Positions 1-7,324 are shown, numbered from the stretch's first letter. The stretch is 32,299 nucleotides of DNA from Candidatus Lindowiibacteriota bacterium (GCA_023249255.1 JAHFCY010000004.1:1457-33755); one strand, 5' to 3'. Numbers and translations: made by a program. Notes: generated from the letters alone by a model not told the origin.

Positions 1-855
1 CTCCGGCGGGCGGAGGGATCGTTGTCCTGCGCGCTGGTCGATCTGGACCGGTTCAAACAGGTGAATGATCTGTGCGGCCATCTGGTCGGCGATGACGTTC
101 TCCGCCGATTTTCGGAGATGCTCAAATCACGCGCGCCGGAAGGCAGTATCTGCGGACGCTGGGGTGGCGATGAATTTTTGATTATCTTCCCGGAGTCTCT
201 CTCCCGCGTTTCCGAGATCGAAACATGGGCGCGGGATATGGTCACGGCGACGGAACAGGAAAAAATGGGTGCGGGGGTGGGCGGATCGAATTCCGAATAT
301 GTCGGGGTCAGCGGCGGCGCGCTGATCGTGCGCGGGCCGGACGTACGCCTGGATCCGGTCAGATTGATCTACGATCTCGATGCCCTGCTCTATCAGGCAA
401 AGAAAAACAGGCGCAATCATATTTTTGTTTCGACCGATCCGAACCTCGGCCGGCAGACGGCGGATGCGGCCGCCGCGGCGCCGGGCGGGCGTGTCGTGTT
501 CGTCCTGGACGACAATGCGGACATCTGCGCCATCGTGCGCGATATTCTGTCCCGGCTGAGTGTGGAGTCGATGGTCTTTCAAACGACGGACGAATTATAC
601 AAGGCTCTGGACGAACGCACGCCGAATCTGATCCTCCTCGATCTCAAATTGCAGGACGCCGATGGAGTGGAAGTCTGCCGCAAGTTAAAACAAAATCCAA
701 ATCTTCATCGGACCAAAATCACCTTTTTGACCGCATTCACATCCGAGGAAGTCCGGCAGAAGGCGGCTGAGGCCGGCGCCGATGGATACATCTTGAAACC
801 ATTTTCCTACTCGAAGTTTGTCGGAGAAGTCAACCGCCTGCTTTCGGCTAATTGA
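1..855 (+). CDS. GGDEF domain - response regulator receiver protein (5' end outside window)
   Basis: The frame is open from base 1, so the N-terminus lies outside the window. The visible part begins inside a GGDEF (diguanylate cyclase) domain. It has the metal-binding segment DLDRFKQVND-x-x-GH and an intact GGDEF signature. I see no RxxD inhibitory site at the usual place before GGDEF. After a short Ala/Pro/Gly linker comes a C-terminal receiver domain with the acidic pair (VLDDN), the phospho-acceptor Asp (LLDLKL), the conserved Thr (FLTAF) and Lys (LKPF). All catalytic and phosphorylation residues look intact, so cyclic-di-GMP synthesis controlled by phosphorylation is plausible. A receiver placed after GGDEF is less common than the PleD/WspR order, and further domains may exist upstream. 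It ends 75 bp before tRNA-Met. Confidence 0.9.
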   Translation, partial: LRRAEGSLSCALVDLDRFKQVNDLCGHLVGDDVLRRFSEMLKSRAPEGSICGRWGGDEFLIIFPESLSRVSEIETWARDMVTATEQEKMGAGVGGSNSEYVGVSGGALIVRGPDVRLDPVRLIYDLDALLYQAKKNRRNHIFVSTDPNLGRQTADAAAAAPGGRVVFVLDDNADICAIVRDILSRLSVESMVFQTTDELYKALDERTPNLILLDLKLQDADGVEVCRKLKQNPNLHRTKITFLTAFTSEEVRQKAAEAGADGYILKPFSYSKFVGEVNRLLSAN

Positions 856-930
856 TCCCGCTTCGTGCATCCTTGACGCTCCCCTTGTCCCCACCGCCGC
901 TTTTTTGTATCACGTAGGCGTGCCGTTTTT

Positions 931-1004
931 GGCGGGGTAGCTCAGTCGGTTAGAGCGGGCGTCTCATAAGCGCCAGGTCACCGGTTCGATCCCGGTCTCC
1001 GCCA
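931..1004 (+). tRNA. tRNA-Met (CAT)
   Basis: The gene folds as a full cloverleaf. The acceptor stem GGCGGGG pairs with CTCCGCC with one G-T wobble, the discriminator is A and CCA is not encoded. The anticodon loop CTCATAA gives CAT at 965-967. The anticodon stem lacks the three G-C pairs of initiator tRNA and position 1 pairs normally, so this is an elongator Met tRNA or, less likely, a lysidine-modified Ile2 tRNA. A weak promoter could be TTGTCC (885-890) and TATCAC (908-913) with 17 bp spacing. The stop codon of the first cassette gene lies only 5 bp past the 3' end, so the cassette array abuts this tRNA. Confidence 0.92.
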
Positions 1005-1009
1005 TTGAT

Positions 1010-1666
1010 TCATCTGATCCTGCGCGTCTGCTCAATCTGTTTACCATCCCTTTTGAGCTTGGTATTTTTATCGATTTCCCTTATTCTCAATATGCAGACC
1101 AATACAGTCCCACATAATATAAATACAAAAAACATCAATGCGTATTTTTTACTTTTGTTCTGTTCGGTATCGAAATCAATCTGCGTTGGCGTGACTTTAT
1201 TATTGATGTGATCGAATAACTGTTGCGTGGCCCTATCCCGACCTATTATTGTTAATCCAGTATCACATGAAATGTAGAGGCTTTCGTTTCCATCCGGGAT
1301 CTCTATCCACGGAGCTATTTCCTTTTTTGTATGAAGAACCGCCCGTACGCCGAGTTTCTTATATACTCTTTGAAAAAGCTTTTCGCCCTTCATAGCCTTT
1401 GCGTCAAGGAAAACATCATCGCCATTTATAAATAATATTCCAGAAGCGGTCGCGGGTAAAAGTTTAAACATTTTCTTCAATCGATTTTCGTCCGTTATGA
1501 TCAGGCGATAGTAGATTGAATCTTTAGCAAGGGTCTCATGATGACTCAAAATATCGTCCTGAATTAAACGGCGTCTTTTTGTATTGCCTATTATGTATCG
1601 TTCTAAAGGCCAGTGTACAATATATACAAATACTCCGACCACAGCCACCAAAATTGCCGAATTCAT
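1010..1666 (-). CDS. Cassette gene 1: membrane protein of unknown function
   Basis: This 218-residue protein has an N-terminal hydrophobic segment (about residues 3-18), a soluble middle of about 140 residues and a second strong transmembrane segment (about 176-195), followed by a basic tail. I recognise no domain. The middle contains alternating strand-like and helical stretches and may be a small alpha/beta domain between two membrane anchors. The ATG at 1666 lies 24 bp from the attC site at 1690-1779, without a clear Shine-Dalgarno sequence. Its stop is 5 bp from the 3' end of the convergent tRNA-Met, so the attC site expected at its 3' end is missing. It is the terminal cassette of the array in this orientation. 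Confidence 0.7.
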   Translation of the reverse strand: MNSAILVAVVGVFVYIVHWPLERYIIGNTKRRRLIQDDILSHHETLAKDSIYYRLIITDENRLKKMFKLLPATASGILFINGDDVFLDAKAMKGEKLFQRVYKKLGVRAVLHTKKEIAPWIEIPDGNESLYISCDTGLTIIGRDRATQQLFDHINNKVTPTQIDFDTEQNKSKKYALMFFVFILCGTVLVCILRIREIDKNTKLKRDGKQIEQTRRIR

Positions 1667-1689
1667 TTTATTTTTGGGCGGGGCATGTC

Positions 1690-1779
1690 AGATAACGACC
1701 ACGCGCTCACACACGCCACCCATATACTCAACGGTGTGAGGGCGGCGATTGTCGCCCGCCGGAGAACGCCAAGTTATGT
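1690..1779 (-). repeat. attC site 1
   Basis: Boxes AGATAAC (1690-1696) and GTTATGT (1773-1779) flank an imperfect palindrome with the array's common core (GGTGTGAGGGCGGCGA then CGCCCGCC). The site lies between the start of cassette gene 1 and the end of cassette gene 2. Its right box (GTTATGTGCC) complements the left box of attC 2 in 9 of 10 positions. Confidence 0.75.
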
Positions 1780-1812
1780 GCCGTGCGTCACCCGGGTTTT
1801 TGCTTGTAAATT

Positions 1813-2478
1813 TCATTTTGTCACTCCTGTATCTTTATTCGAAATTGTTCCTAAATATTCTGTTAGAAAATATCCGTTTTTTACCGTTGAAGGAGGATAA
1901 TGCAATGTTCCATATTCGTTCCAAACCCATGCTTCGAGTTTATCATTTCTATCAAATAGCAATTGTAACGAGCAATAAATCTCCGGGTAATCTTTTAAGT
2001 TTTGGAACTGCCATTTTTCATTTCTGATATTGTTTGGATTAAATTCATCATCCAAATAAATCCAAATTGTTTTCTGCGGCAAAATCGAAAATGTAATCGT
2101 CTTATCTGCTGGTCTACGTAATCTCTCGGCAATGATAGCGGCAGGCATCCCGAATTCGAGTGAACTATAGACTCGTCCTGTCAACAATGTGTCGTCCCAT
2201 TGCGTTGCCTCTCGAAGTCCTGCGATGGAAACGCCCAATGCGATACCCATCATCAGAATTTTCCATCGTCGGATTATAAATAGGAGAAAACAAAACCCCG
2301 TGACCCAAATGATAAATGATTTCCAAGGGAAGTAGTACTCTAATGGAAAATTGAACGAAATAAGCATGTACGTAATAAACCAAACGATCAATGTCGTTAA
2401 TATGATTGTGGCGGCCTTATAAACACTGTTTATTAAATCGCCATGTGTATCTCCTGTCCGACTATTTTTCTGCCACAT
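1813..2478 (-). CDS. Cassette gene 2: membrane protein of unknown function
   Basis: This 221-residue protein has three closely spaced hydrophobic segments in its N-terminal half (about residues 20-40, 50-66 and 70-86), followed by a soluble C-terminal half of about 125 residues rich in Trp, Tyr and Phe. I recognise no family. The ATG at 2478 is preceded by AGGA at suitable spacing. The stop lies 33 bp from attC 1 and the start 22 bp from attC 2, so the gene fills its cassette with almost no spare DNA, as is usual for integron cassettes. Base composition is clearly AT-richer than the core genome to the right. Confidence 0.7.
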   Translation of the reverse strand: MWQKNSRTGDTHGDLINSVYKAATIILTTLIVWFITYMLISFNFPLEYYFPWKSFIIWVTGFCFLLFIIRRWKILMMGIALGVSIAGLREATQWDDTLLTGRVYSSLEFGMPAAIIAERLRRPADKTITFSILPQKTIWIYLDDEFNPNNIRNEKWQFQNLKDYPEIYCSLQLLFDRNDKLEAWVWNEYGTLHYPPSTVKNGYFLTEYLGTISNKDTGVTK

Positions 2479-2500
2479 TAATTATCCTGCGGCGGATGGT

Positions 2501-2591
2501 ACATAACGACCAGCCGCTCCCGCAGCCACCCCCCATATAGTTAGCGGCGTGACGGCGGCGAATGCCGCTCGCCGGGAGTGGCAAGTTATGA
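2501..2591 (-). repeat. attC site 2
   Basis: Boxes ACATAAC (2501-2507) and GTTATGA (2585-2591) bound a palindrome of the same family, with GTTAGCGGCGTGACGGCGGC in the loop side. The left box pairs with the right box of attC 1. The right box does not match the left box of attC 3, so this junction may have been rearranged. Confidence 0.75.
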
Positions 2592-2646
2592 TGGGTTGTA
2601 CCCCGCCCAACGTTCCCACGCTAGGACAACCTGTTTTGAAGCTTCA

Positions 2647-3027
2647 TCAAAAACTCTCCTCGTTATGTGAACTCGAAATATGTTTTGAAATCGATTTTGT
2701 ATCGATTTCTCCTTGATAATAGGTACGTCTTTCTTTGATAGTCCCAATGAATCTCGCGAATGCTGTATCACTGGTATTTAAATTACCAATATCCTTTTCA
2801 ATCTCTTCTAATCTGTGTATGTGATACCGAATCACTTCCGTTTCTTTATTCTCATGTAGGAGTTCTAGTGTGTACATCGAACTTACTGAATCGAGGCTAC
2901 GGCTTAACCGACGATCGTGTTCGACGGTATCCATTATAGATTCGGAACCACGAATATATCCCCAGATAAAAATGGAGACACCACATAGACTCCAGAAAGC
3001 GATTTTTTTAATCCGTTGGGATTTCAT
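2647..3027 (-). CDS. Cassette gene 3: small single-pass membrane protein, unknown
   Basis: This is a 126-residue protein with a basic N-terminus (MKSQRIKK) and one transmembrane segment (about residues 8-24), then a soluble, highly charged and probably helical region (about 35-105) that may form a coiled coil. The topology suggests a signal-anchored periplasmic helical domain. I recognise no family. The ATG at 3027 has a GAGGGA Shine-Dalgarno-like sequence upstream. It is the only gene in its cassette, between attC 2 and attC 3. Confidence 0.65.
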   Translation of the reverse strand: MKSQRIKKIAFWSLCGVSIFIWGYIRGSESIMDTVEHDRRLSRSLDSVSSMYTLELLHENKETEVIRYHIHRLEEIEKDIGNLNTSDTAFARFIGTIKERRTYYQGEIDTKSISKHISSSHNEESF

Positions 3028-3088
3028 GGGATTGATCCCTCTAGTTATTCTTTTCGTCCGGTTGTATCAAATACCCGTGGGGTATGTC

Positions 3089-3177
3089 GCGTAACGAGCA
3101 AGCGTTCACGCACGCCGCCTTATGTGTCAGCGGTGTGGGGGCGGCGAATGCCGTCCCCCGGACACGCCAAATTATCT
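3089..3177 (-). repeat. attC site 3
   Basis: Boxes GCGTAAC (3089-3095) and ATTATCT (3171-3177). The right box has A in place of the invariant G (ATT for GTT). On the minus strand this damages the inverse core, while the expected cleavage core (GTTACGC) is intact. The outward sequence of the right box matches the left box of attC 1 in 14 of 16 positions, not its neighbour. Confidence 0.72.
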
Positions 3178-3198
3178 GACGTGCCCAGCCCCGGGTTT

Positions 3199-3852
3199 TC
3201 ATTTCTGTTCTACAACTTTCGATGCGATCAAAATAACCATGCAAATTAAGCCGATTGCTAAAGAGGAAAACAATATAATTTTGATGAGCAACGGGTTTTG
3301 ATTTTCAAAGCCTTCGCGGGGAGACATCTGATGAATTTCATGTAATGGTTGTTCATCTTCTATAGGGAATTCGAGTTTTTGTTCAAAGCAATCTTTTATA
3401 GGTCCAAAAAAACATTTTGACAGGAAGACACCGTATACGAGGGGTATTAACGAGGTAGAAACACTATCGGTTAATAGTCCAATGTTACTGCCCTGGTTAA
3501 GATATTCCGGCAGCCGAACGAAAATGCAGATGATGCCCAAAAGAAAACCAAACCACCCTCCAATCATCGAGTATCGAGAAAATGTCGTAAATAGTCGTAC
3601 ATAGATCTTCAATTCTGTTTCATCGATCTTTATACCGTGAGAAAAGGAATGCCTTATTGCAAGCCCAAATTTCTTTATATCGCTGCTACGGGAGGCCATC
3701 AACGTTCCACCAAGTGTGATACCGAGAACAATTCCGACAGCACTCGGAATGATAAACATGCTCAAGTCCAGTTTTTCAATGCCCATAAAAATACCAATGC
3801 CTGTAAGAATCAGAATCAGGCCAGAAATTCTTTCTATAGTCATTTTTCTCAT
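3199..3852 (-). CDS. Cassette gene 4: MotA/TolQ/ExbB-like membrane protein (paralog of cassette gene 7)
   Basis: This 217-residue protein has an N-terminal pair of transmembrane helices ending in IIPSAVGIVLGITLGGTL, which resembles the MotA pattern of a P-S pair followed by IVxGGTLGA. A cytoplasmic stretch follows. A second membrane part carries GWFGFLLGII and then LIPLVYGVFLSKCFFGPI, matching the MotA/ExbB pattern of a glycine-rich helix and a TLYGxxxAxxxxxP helix. A further C-terminal transmembrane helix (about 190-210) is extra. It is clearly paralogous to the gene at 7593-8231. The family forms ion-conducting stators or energises outer-membrane processes; no MotB, TolR or ExbD partner is visible, so the role here is unknown. 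AAGGA precedes the ATG. Confidence 0.72.
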   Translation of the reverse strand: MRKMTIERISGLILILTGIGIFMGIEKLDLSMFIIPSAVGIVLGITLGGTLMASRSSDIKKFGLAIRHSFSHGIKIDETELKIYVRLFTTFSRYSMIGGWFGFLLGIICIFVRLPEYLNQGSNIGLLTDSVSTSLIPLVYGVFLSKCFFGPIKDCFEQKLEFPIEDEQPLHEIHQMSPREGFENQNPLLIKIILFSSLAIGLICMVILIASKVVEQK

Positions 3853-3893
3853 TTTTCAATCCTTTTGTTTTTTACTCTGGGCCGAGACATGGC

Positions 3894-3900
3894 GTCTAAC
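3894..3900 (-). repeat. Orphan integron core site (GTTAGAC on minus strand)
   Basis: GTCTAAC sits 42 bp upstream of cassette gene 4, where every other cassette gene has the left box of an attC site. It fits RYYYAAC/GTTRRRY exactly, but the palindrome that should follow is absent and unrelated DNA begins at 3901. It looks like the left remnant of an interrupted or exchanged attC site. Confidence 0.45.
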
Positions 3901-4302
3901 TGCCTGATATCCGTGACGGAGTTGCGTGAAAATATCGTGGATTGACGAAGTCCAATTCCGAGAAAAAGGTTAAATAGGGATGCGCGACGTAAGGGATCGT
4001 GTGTTGTAGCGAGATAAGCCGCTGTGAGGGCATATTCACGCAAGTGAATGGTTGGAGTCATATTCTGCAAGAATATATCAGACGGGTGAAAGAAGTGAAA
4101 GGATTTTCATGCAGGGGAAAGAAATATGGCGGCAGACGGAATTGAACCGCCGACACAACGCATCGATGGAATTACCCTGATAAATGGGCCGGCGCAGGCG
4201 GAAAGATGGGAATGGGAACACGCGTAATTTCCCTTGCCAAATTCCACGAGGCCGGAGACAATAGGGCGTAGATCGAAACCAACGGACACGGAGGTATAAA
4301 AC
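3901..4302. other. About 400 bp without a supported gene; two tandem hairpins
   Basis: No convincing coding sequence is seen. Two compact hairpins stand in tandem: ATTCAC-GCAA-GTGAAT (4034-4049, a GNRA-type tetraloop) and ATATTCT-GCA-AGAATAT (4060-4076). They are followed by the tRNA-Phe-like fragment at 4127-4158 and then about 145 bp leading to hicB. A minus-strand frame at 3849-4070 ends with an ATGA overlap with cassette gene 4, but it lacks a ribosome site and crosses the orphan core, so I do not call it. Confidence 0.5.
4127..4158 (-). pseudogene. 3' fragment of tRNA-Phe (possible distal att repeat)
   Basis: This segment repeats the last 32 nt of the tRNA-Phe gene at 10561-10633 (end of the anticodon arm, variable loop, T arm and acceptor 3' strand). 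With two flanking bases the match is 33 of 34 positions (4125-4158 against 10559-10592). The one difference lies in the acceptor strand. Orientation is the same as the intact gene, so the two copies are direct repeats 6.4 kb apart. The rest of the tRNA is absent. This is the geometry of an att duplication at the 3' end of a tRNA gene. Confidence 0.8.
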
Positions 4303-4506
4303 ATGAAGCTGAAAGTCGTCGTCGAAAAAGGTGAAGACGGATTTTTCGTCGCCCATTGTCCAGTACTCAAAGGATGCTGGACGCAGGGCAAGACAGAGAA
4401 ACAAACGTTAGAGCGATTGAAGGAAGCTATTGGGTTGTATTTGGAAGCTGATCCCGCCGAGAAGAAGACCCGCCCGGAACACAAAGTCGTTTCCCTTTCA
4501 ATTTGA
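4303..4506 (+). CDS. hicB: HicB-family antitoxin
   Basis: This 67-residue protein matches the short HicB fold: a first strand (KLKVVVEKGEDGFFVAHCPVLKG), the central CPxLxGCWTQGKT motif and the helix LERLKEAIGLYLE. HicB is a degraded RNase-H-like domain that binds and neutralises HicA. No separate DNA-binding domain is present at the C-terminus. CGGAGGT lies 7 bp before the ATG. The gene overlaps hicA by 4 bp. Order is antitoxin then toxin, and both are on the plus strand, opposite to every cassette gene around them. Toxin-antitoxin pairs are well known as stabilising cargo in large integrons. Confidence 0.9.
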   Translation: MKLKVVVEKGEDGFFVAHCPVLKGCWTQGKTEKQTLERLKEAIGLYLEADPAEKKTRPEHKVVSLSI

Positions 4507-4727
4507 AACCGCCGCTCGTATCCGGCAAAGAAATTTGCACAGTGCTTGAACGTGCCGGATTCCGGTTCGTCCATCAGCGTGGAAGCCACGTGAAGTATCG
4601 GCATGACCAACGCGGCAAGACAGTCATCGTTGTCATGGACAGCGAAGTCGACCGCTGGACACTGAAAGGAATGCTCCGGGATGCTGGAATCTCCGTCACG
4701 GAATTCGTCCGACTCTTGGGAAGGTAA
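4503..4727 (+). CDS. hicA: HicA-family mRNA interferase toxin
   Basis: This 74-residue protein has the double-stranded-RNA-binding-like fold typical of HicA: SGKEICTVLERAGF, then RGSHVKYRH with the catalytic His in the G-S-H motif, a strand (VIVVMD), and the helix LKGMLRDAGISVTEFVRLL. HicA cleaves mRNA and is held inactive by HicB. The proposed start is TTG at 4503, overlapping the hicB stop as TTGA. The next candidate (a GTG inside the first helix) would remove part of the fold. Translational coupling to hicB is likely. Nothing in the sequence suggests inactivation. Confidence 0.9.
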   Translation: MKPPLVSGKEICTVLERAGFRFVHQRGSHVKYRHDQRGKTVIVVMDSEVDRWTLKGMLRDAGISVTEFVRLLGR

Positions 4728-4921
4728 GACCCACATTCGTAATATTCAGCCGGACTGCTTTGAACTCGGTTTCCGATCCAACCACTGTAACGCATCAGTA
4801 GCGACTATTGACGCGCCTCACAGAATCGTCACAATCAGGCTCCACGCAACCGTGGTGCGATCTGGGGGCAACAGACATATCAAGACACCTATCCGGCGTC
4901 CGGATCACGCAAATCCGAATT

Positions 4922-4977
4922 GGTTGTCAGCGGCGTGAGGGCGGCGAACGCCGCCCGCCGTGAGTGCCAAGTTACAC
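4922..4977 (-). repeat. Truncated attC site 5
   Basis: Only the right two thirds of the family repeat remain, from the TTGTCAGCGGCGTGAGG segment to the right box GTTACAC (4971-4977). The left box and about 30 bp of the left arm are replaced by the DNA carrying hicBA. The hairpin ATCCGG-CGT-CCGGAT (4891-4905) stands just before the break. The right box shows moderate complementarity to the left box of attC 6. Confidence 0.7.
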
Positions 4978-5035
4978 GCCTTACAGCGCCCCACAAATGT
5001 GCGCTTGGACAACCTGTTTTCATTCGCATACATAA

Positions 5036-6346
5036 TCAGAATGATACTTCATATTTTTCATTTTCCATCAGAAAAGTTGATATGGAGCGTTTTTTTGGAA
5101 CATATTCTGGTTGTTGGCCTGTTAAAGGATTTATCAAAACACTCTGCGATAATTTCAAATCCCGAAGTGTAATAGGTAGCACTTTTTGATCATGCAACTT
5201 ACAGGCGATATATGTAATATTAAGCCTCGCATTAATACTTGCCCTGTACATCAACATCCTCTCATATCTTAGAAGTACTCCATGGGTGGACCAATACCAC
5301 GTACGTCCCATGTAGTTTGTTGGATAATTCCATTTAATACGAAGAAATCCAAATAGGCCGTTGTATCCTTCTGACATCATTTCTGGCTTTTTTCTGTATT
5401 CTGGGAGATATGACGTATCGACCATAAAGAACGGAAGTTTAGCGGCTTCAATTATTGAGGCCATGTCATTTCGTGTCCAGTTGATTGTCTCGTCTGCATC
5501 ATAATACAAATACATATGAAATCTTTGCCACCAACCGTATTCGGCTTTTTCTTTTGGGTGTTCTCCTACTGTAAATATAATCAAGGGAGGTGCCGTTTTG
5601 ATATGCATTAATAAGTTTTTGTCTTGTTCGTAGTCGTAGACCAACGAATTAATAATGCCCGTGTCTTGTAAACGAGCCGTAAGCAAATCGGAAGAAAGGT
5701 CGCTAAAGGAAACAGGAAAAGTTTCAGGAATAAATTTAATGCAATCCGCCGCGGCCTTGGCACCTTGGTCTTTGACCGAATTGCCTAGAAGGGTAAGAAT
5801 AGTAGGCCCCTCCAACATGTCTAATTTTGTTCCTATCTCTAAAATCAGACGTGTGGTTTCTAATGCATTTTTGAACTCACCATTTTTCAATAGCCATCTG
5901 ACTTTTAGATGAAGTAACCGTGTTGCATACATATGGAACGGCAATCGAGGTATATAGCCAGAACGAGTGATGGTGTCTTCAAAGGGATACGCCATAGGCG
6001 AGGCTTTGATTAATTTCGCATACAAGGCGATGCTGTCCTCATAAGGCAATAAAAGATCGGGGATGGTTTCTGGCAGATTTGATATTTTGTATGTATCCAG
6101 AAAAGGCATGACCCCATCCGTTAAGTGCCATATGATTTGATTTGATGTGTCACTCGTAAAGTCATTGAGATTTTGGCCGTTTTTTATTGCCATCGGATCT
6201 TTGTTTCTGTGTAGGACGAGTGACTCTTCGATGGGCTGTCGATTGCTTTTTTTAATGCAGGCCTGTAAATATTCGATTGAATATATGAGCACATAACCAA
6301 ATATCAGGAATAGGGCCGTTATTCGAATTATATTTCTTAGTTTCAT
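5036..6346 (-). CDS. Cassette gene 5: signal-anchored protein of unknown function
   Basis: With 436 residues this is the largest gene in the array. An N-terminal hydrophobic segment (about residues 7-27) acts as signal anchor; the rest appears soluble and extracytoplasmic. Much of the middle is predicted helical and rich in Leu (RLLHLKVRWLLKNGEFKNALETTRLILEIG), reminiscent of TPR-like repeats. Near the C-terminus, a block reading LPITLRDLKLSQSVLINPLTGQQPEY resembles the 'P..L..L..DP.tG.P..Y' tail seen in many uncharacterised proteins of uncultured bacteria. I cannot assign a function. The ATG at 6346 lies 31 bp from attC 6 without a strong ribosome site. At over 1.3 kb it is long for a cassette. 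Confidence 0.68.
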   Translation of the reverse strand: MKLRNIIRITALFLIFGYVLIYSIEYLQACIKKSNRQPIEESLVLHRNKDPMAIKNGQNLNDFTSDTSNQIIWHLTDGVMPFLDTYKISNLPETIPDLLLPYEDSIALYAKLIKASPMAYPFEDTITRSGYIPRLPFHMYATRLLHLKVRWLLKNGEFKNALETTRLILEIGTKLDMLEGPTILTLLGNSVKDQGAKAAADCIKFIPETFPVSFSDLSSDLLTARLQDTGIINSLVYDYEQDKNLLMHIKTAPPLIIFTVGEHPKEKAEYGWWQRFHMYLYYDADETINWTRNDMASIIEAAKLPFFMVDTSYLPEYRKKPEMMSEGYNGLFGFLRIKWNYPTNYMGRTWYWSTHGVLLRYERMLMYRASINARLNITYIACKLHDQKVLPITLRDLKLSQSVLINPLTGQQPEYVPKKRSISTFLMENEKYEVSF

Positions 6347-6377
6347 GATGTCAGTAATTCAATCTGCGCTGTATGTC

Positions 6378-6486
6378 GCGTAACGACCAGGCGCTCACGC
6401 ACGCCCGGAGCGAAGCGGAGGGCGTGCGGGAGGGCCGGATCAGGACTCCGACTCCATTCCCGACCGCCGGCAGTGCCAAGTTAGGC
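6378..6486 (-). repeat. attC site 6 (long subtype)
   Basis: Boxes GCGTAAC (6378-6384) and GTTAGGC (6480-6486). The central part is a longer variant (CCGGAGCGAAGCGGAGGGCG ... TCAGGACTCCGACTCCATTC) shared almost exactly with attC 7. The match continues outside the site into the hairpin at 6502-6528. Confidence 0.78.
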
Positions 6487-6501
6487 GACGTAGTAGCCGC
6501 C

Positions 6502-6528
6502 CCACGGCGGCCACGATGGCCGCCGTGG
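6502..6528 (-). other. Perfect 12-bp hairpin beside attC 6
   Basis: CCACGGCGGCCA-CGA-TGGCCGCCGTGG is a perfect 12-bp stem with a 3-nt loop. It lies between the 3' end of cassette gene 6 and attC 6, and an identical copy lies beside attC 7 (7517-7543). No T-run follows on either strand, so it is not a standard terminator. It could block read-through, or be a dispersed palindrome carried with this attC subtype. Confidence 0.7.
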
Positions 6529-6562
6529 CGCAGTGCCGCCGTATCCGATTTACAGAATGTCA

Positions 6563-7324
6563 TCATACATCCCATGCGATATTTGAAATAAGCTTGCATC
6601 GGTAGCATTTGAAATGAAAATAATCATGCCAAGGTTTCTCCAGCAACCATTTGCCGCCACACTTTGGACATTTCCGCCGCTTTTCATCTTTTTTGGATCG
6701 CCCATAATATTTGTTGAGGTAATAATATGTTGGGATTTTGATTTCCTTTTCGATATTTCTACATAACTCGTACGCATCTTTTGAGAGTCGGCTAGAAAAA
6801 GAAGCTACTTGTTTATGACCCCAGTGTTCACCCACTCCTGACCCTACGAAGAGTCCATCGCATCTGTTGTGCGCCTCTTTCCACAATTTTATACCCAGTA
6901 GTCTTTCTCGAGTAAGTTTGAATCTGTATATGGGGATAGGTCTTTTACACTGCCCACAACGAAGTGGGGATTCATATGAAAAATATGTCGTGAGGAAATA
7001 AACACTTGATGGTCGTTTGCAGTGACAAACAGGCCCGGCCTCGGGCGCAGTACCCAATATCTTTATACTCGGTTTTCTATCGGACTTGTCTAAAATCTCT
7101 TTGTACGCTTTGAGGGCTATAGTGGTGTGAAATCTGCTTGATAAAGAGTTTCGTTCGTGGCTGACGATAATCTGACGAGGTATCTTATGGTTTAAAATGG
7201 TTGTGTAATCTGCAATCTGCCCGCTCGTCATAAGTTCTGCGGAGTATGACCAAAGGTCGATTAAATAATCTTCTATCCGAATCTTTTTTGTATCAGGGTA
7301 AAATTTATACTCGAGTACGTACAT
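6563..7324 (-). CDS. Cassette gene 6: DUF2310-family zinc-ribbon protein
   Basis: This 253-residue protein starts MYVLEYKFYPD, like the DUF2310 family (Zn-ribbon, possibly nucleic-acid-binding). Diagnostic blocks are YFLTTYFSYESPLRCGQCKRPIPIYR in the middle and, at the C-terminus, IPTYYYLNKYYGRS followed by RKCPKCGGKWLL...HFKCYRCKLISNIAWDV. Two CxxC pairs form the C-terminal zinc ribbon and another CxxC lies in the SPLRCGQC block. Length fits the family. The frame stays open upstream to 7429, but that part runs through attC 7; the ATG at 7324, preceded by GGGAAA, agrees with the family start. The family's biochemical role is unknown, so its presence as a mobile cassette is informative. Confidence 0.85.
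   Translation of the reverse strand: MYVLEYKFYPDTKKIRIEDYLIDLWSYSAELMTSGQIADYTTILNHKIPRQIIVSHERNSLSSRFHTTIALKAYKEILDKSDRKPSIKILGTAPEAGPVCHCKRPSSVYFLTTYFSYESPLRCGQCKRPIPIYRFKLTRERLLGIKLWKEAHNRCDGLFVGSGVGEHWGHKQVASFSSRLSKDAYELCRNIEKEIKIPTYYYLNKYYGRSKKDEKRRKCPKCGGKWLLEKPWHDYFHFKCYRCKLISNIAWDV

Noticed and set aside
3849-4070. Minus-strand 73-codon frame that ends with an ATGA overlap with cassette gene 4
   Set aside because: No ribosome site, starts inside a hairpin, and crosses the orphan integron core. The overlap is suggestive but not enough.
4107-4736. Long minus-strand frame over the hicBA region
   Set aside because: It is antisense to hicB and hicA, which have clear family matches, and has no recognisable motif or ribosome site.
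3901-4921. Insertion sequence or group IIC-attC intron
   Set aside because: No transposase, reverse transcriptase, terminal inverted repeats or recognisable intron domain V is visible in the block.
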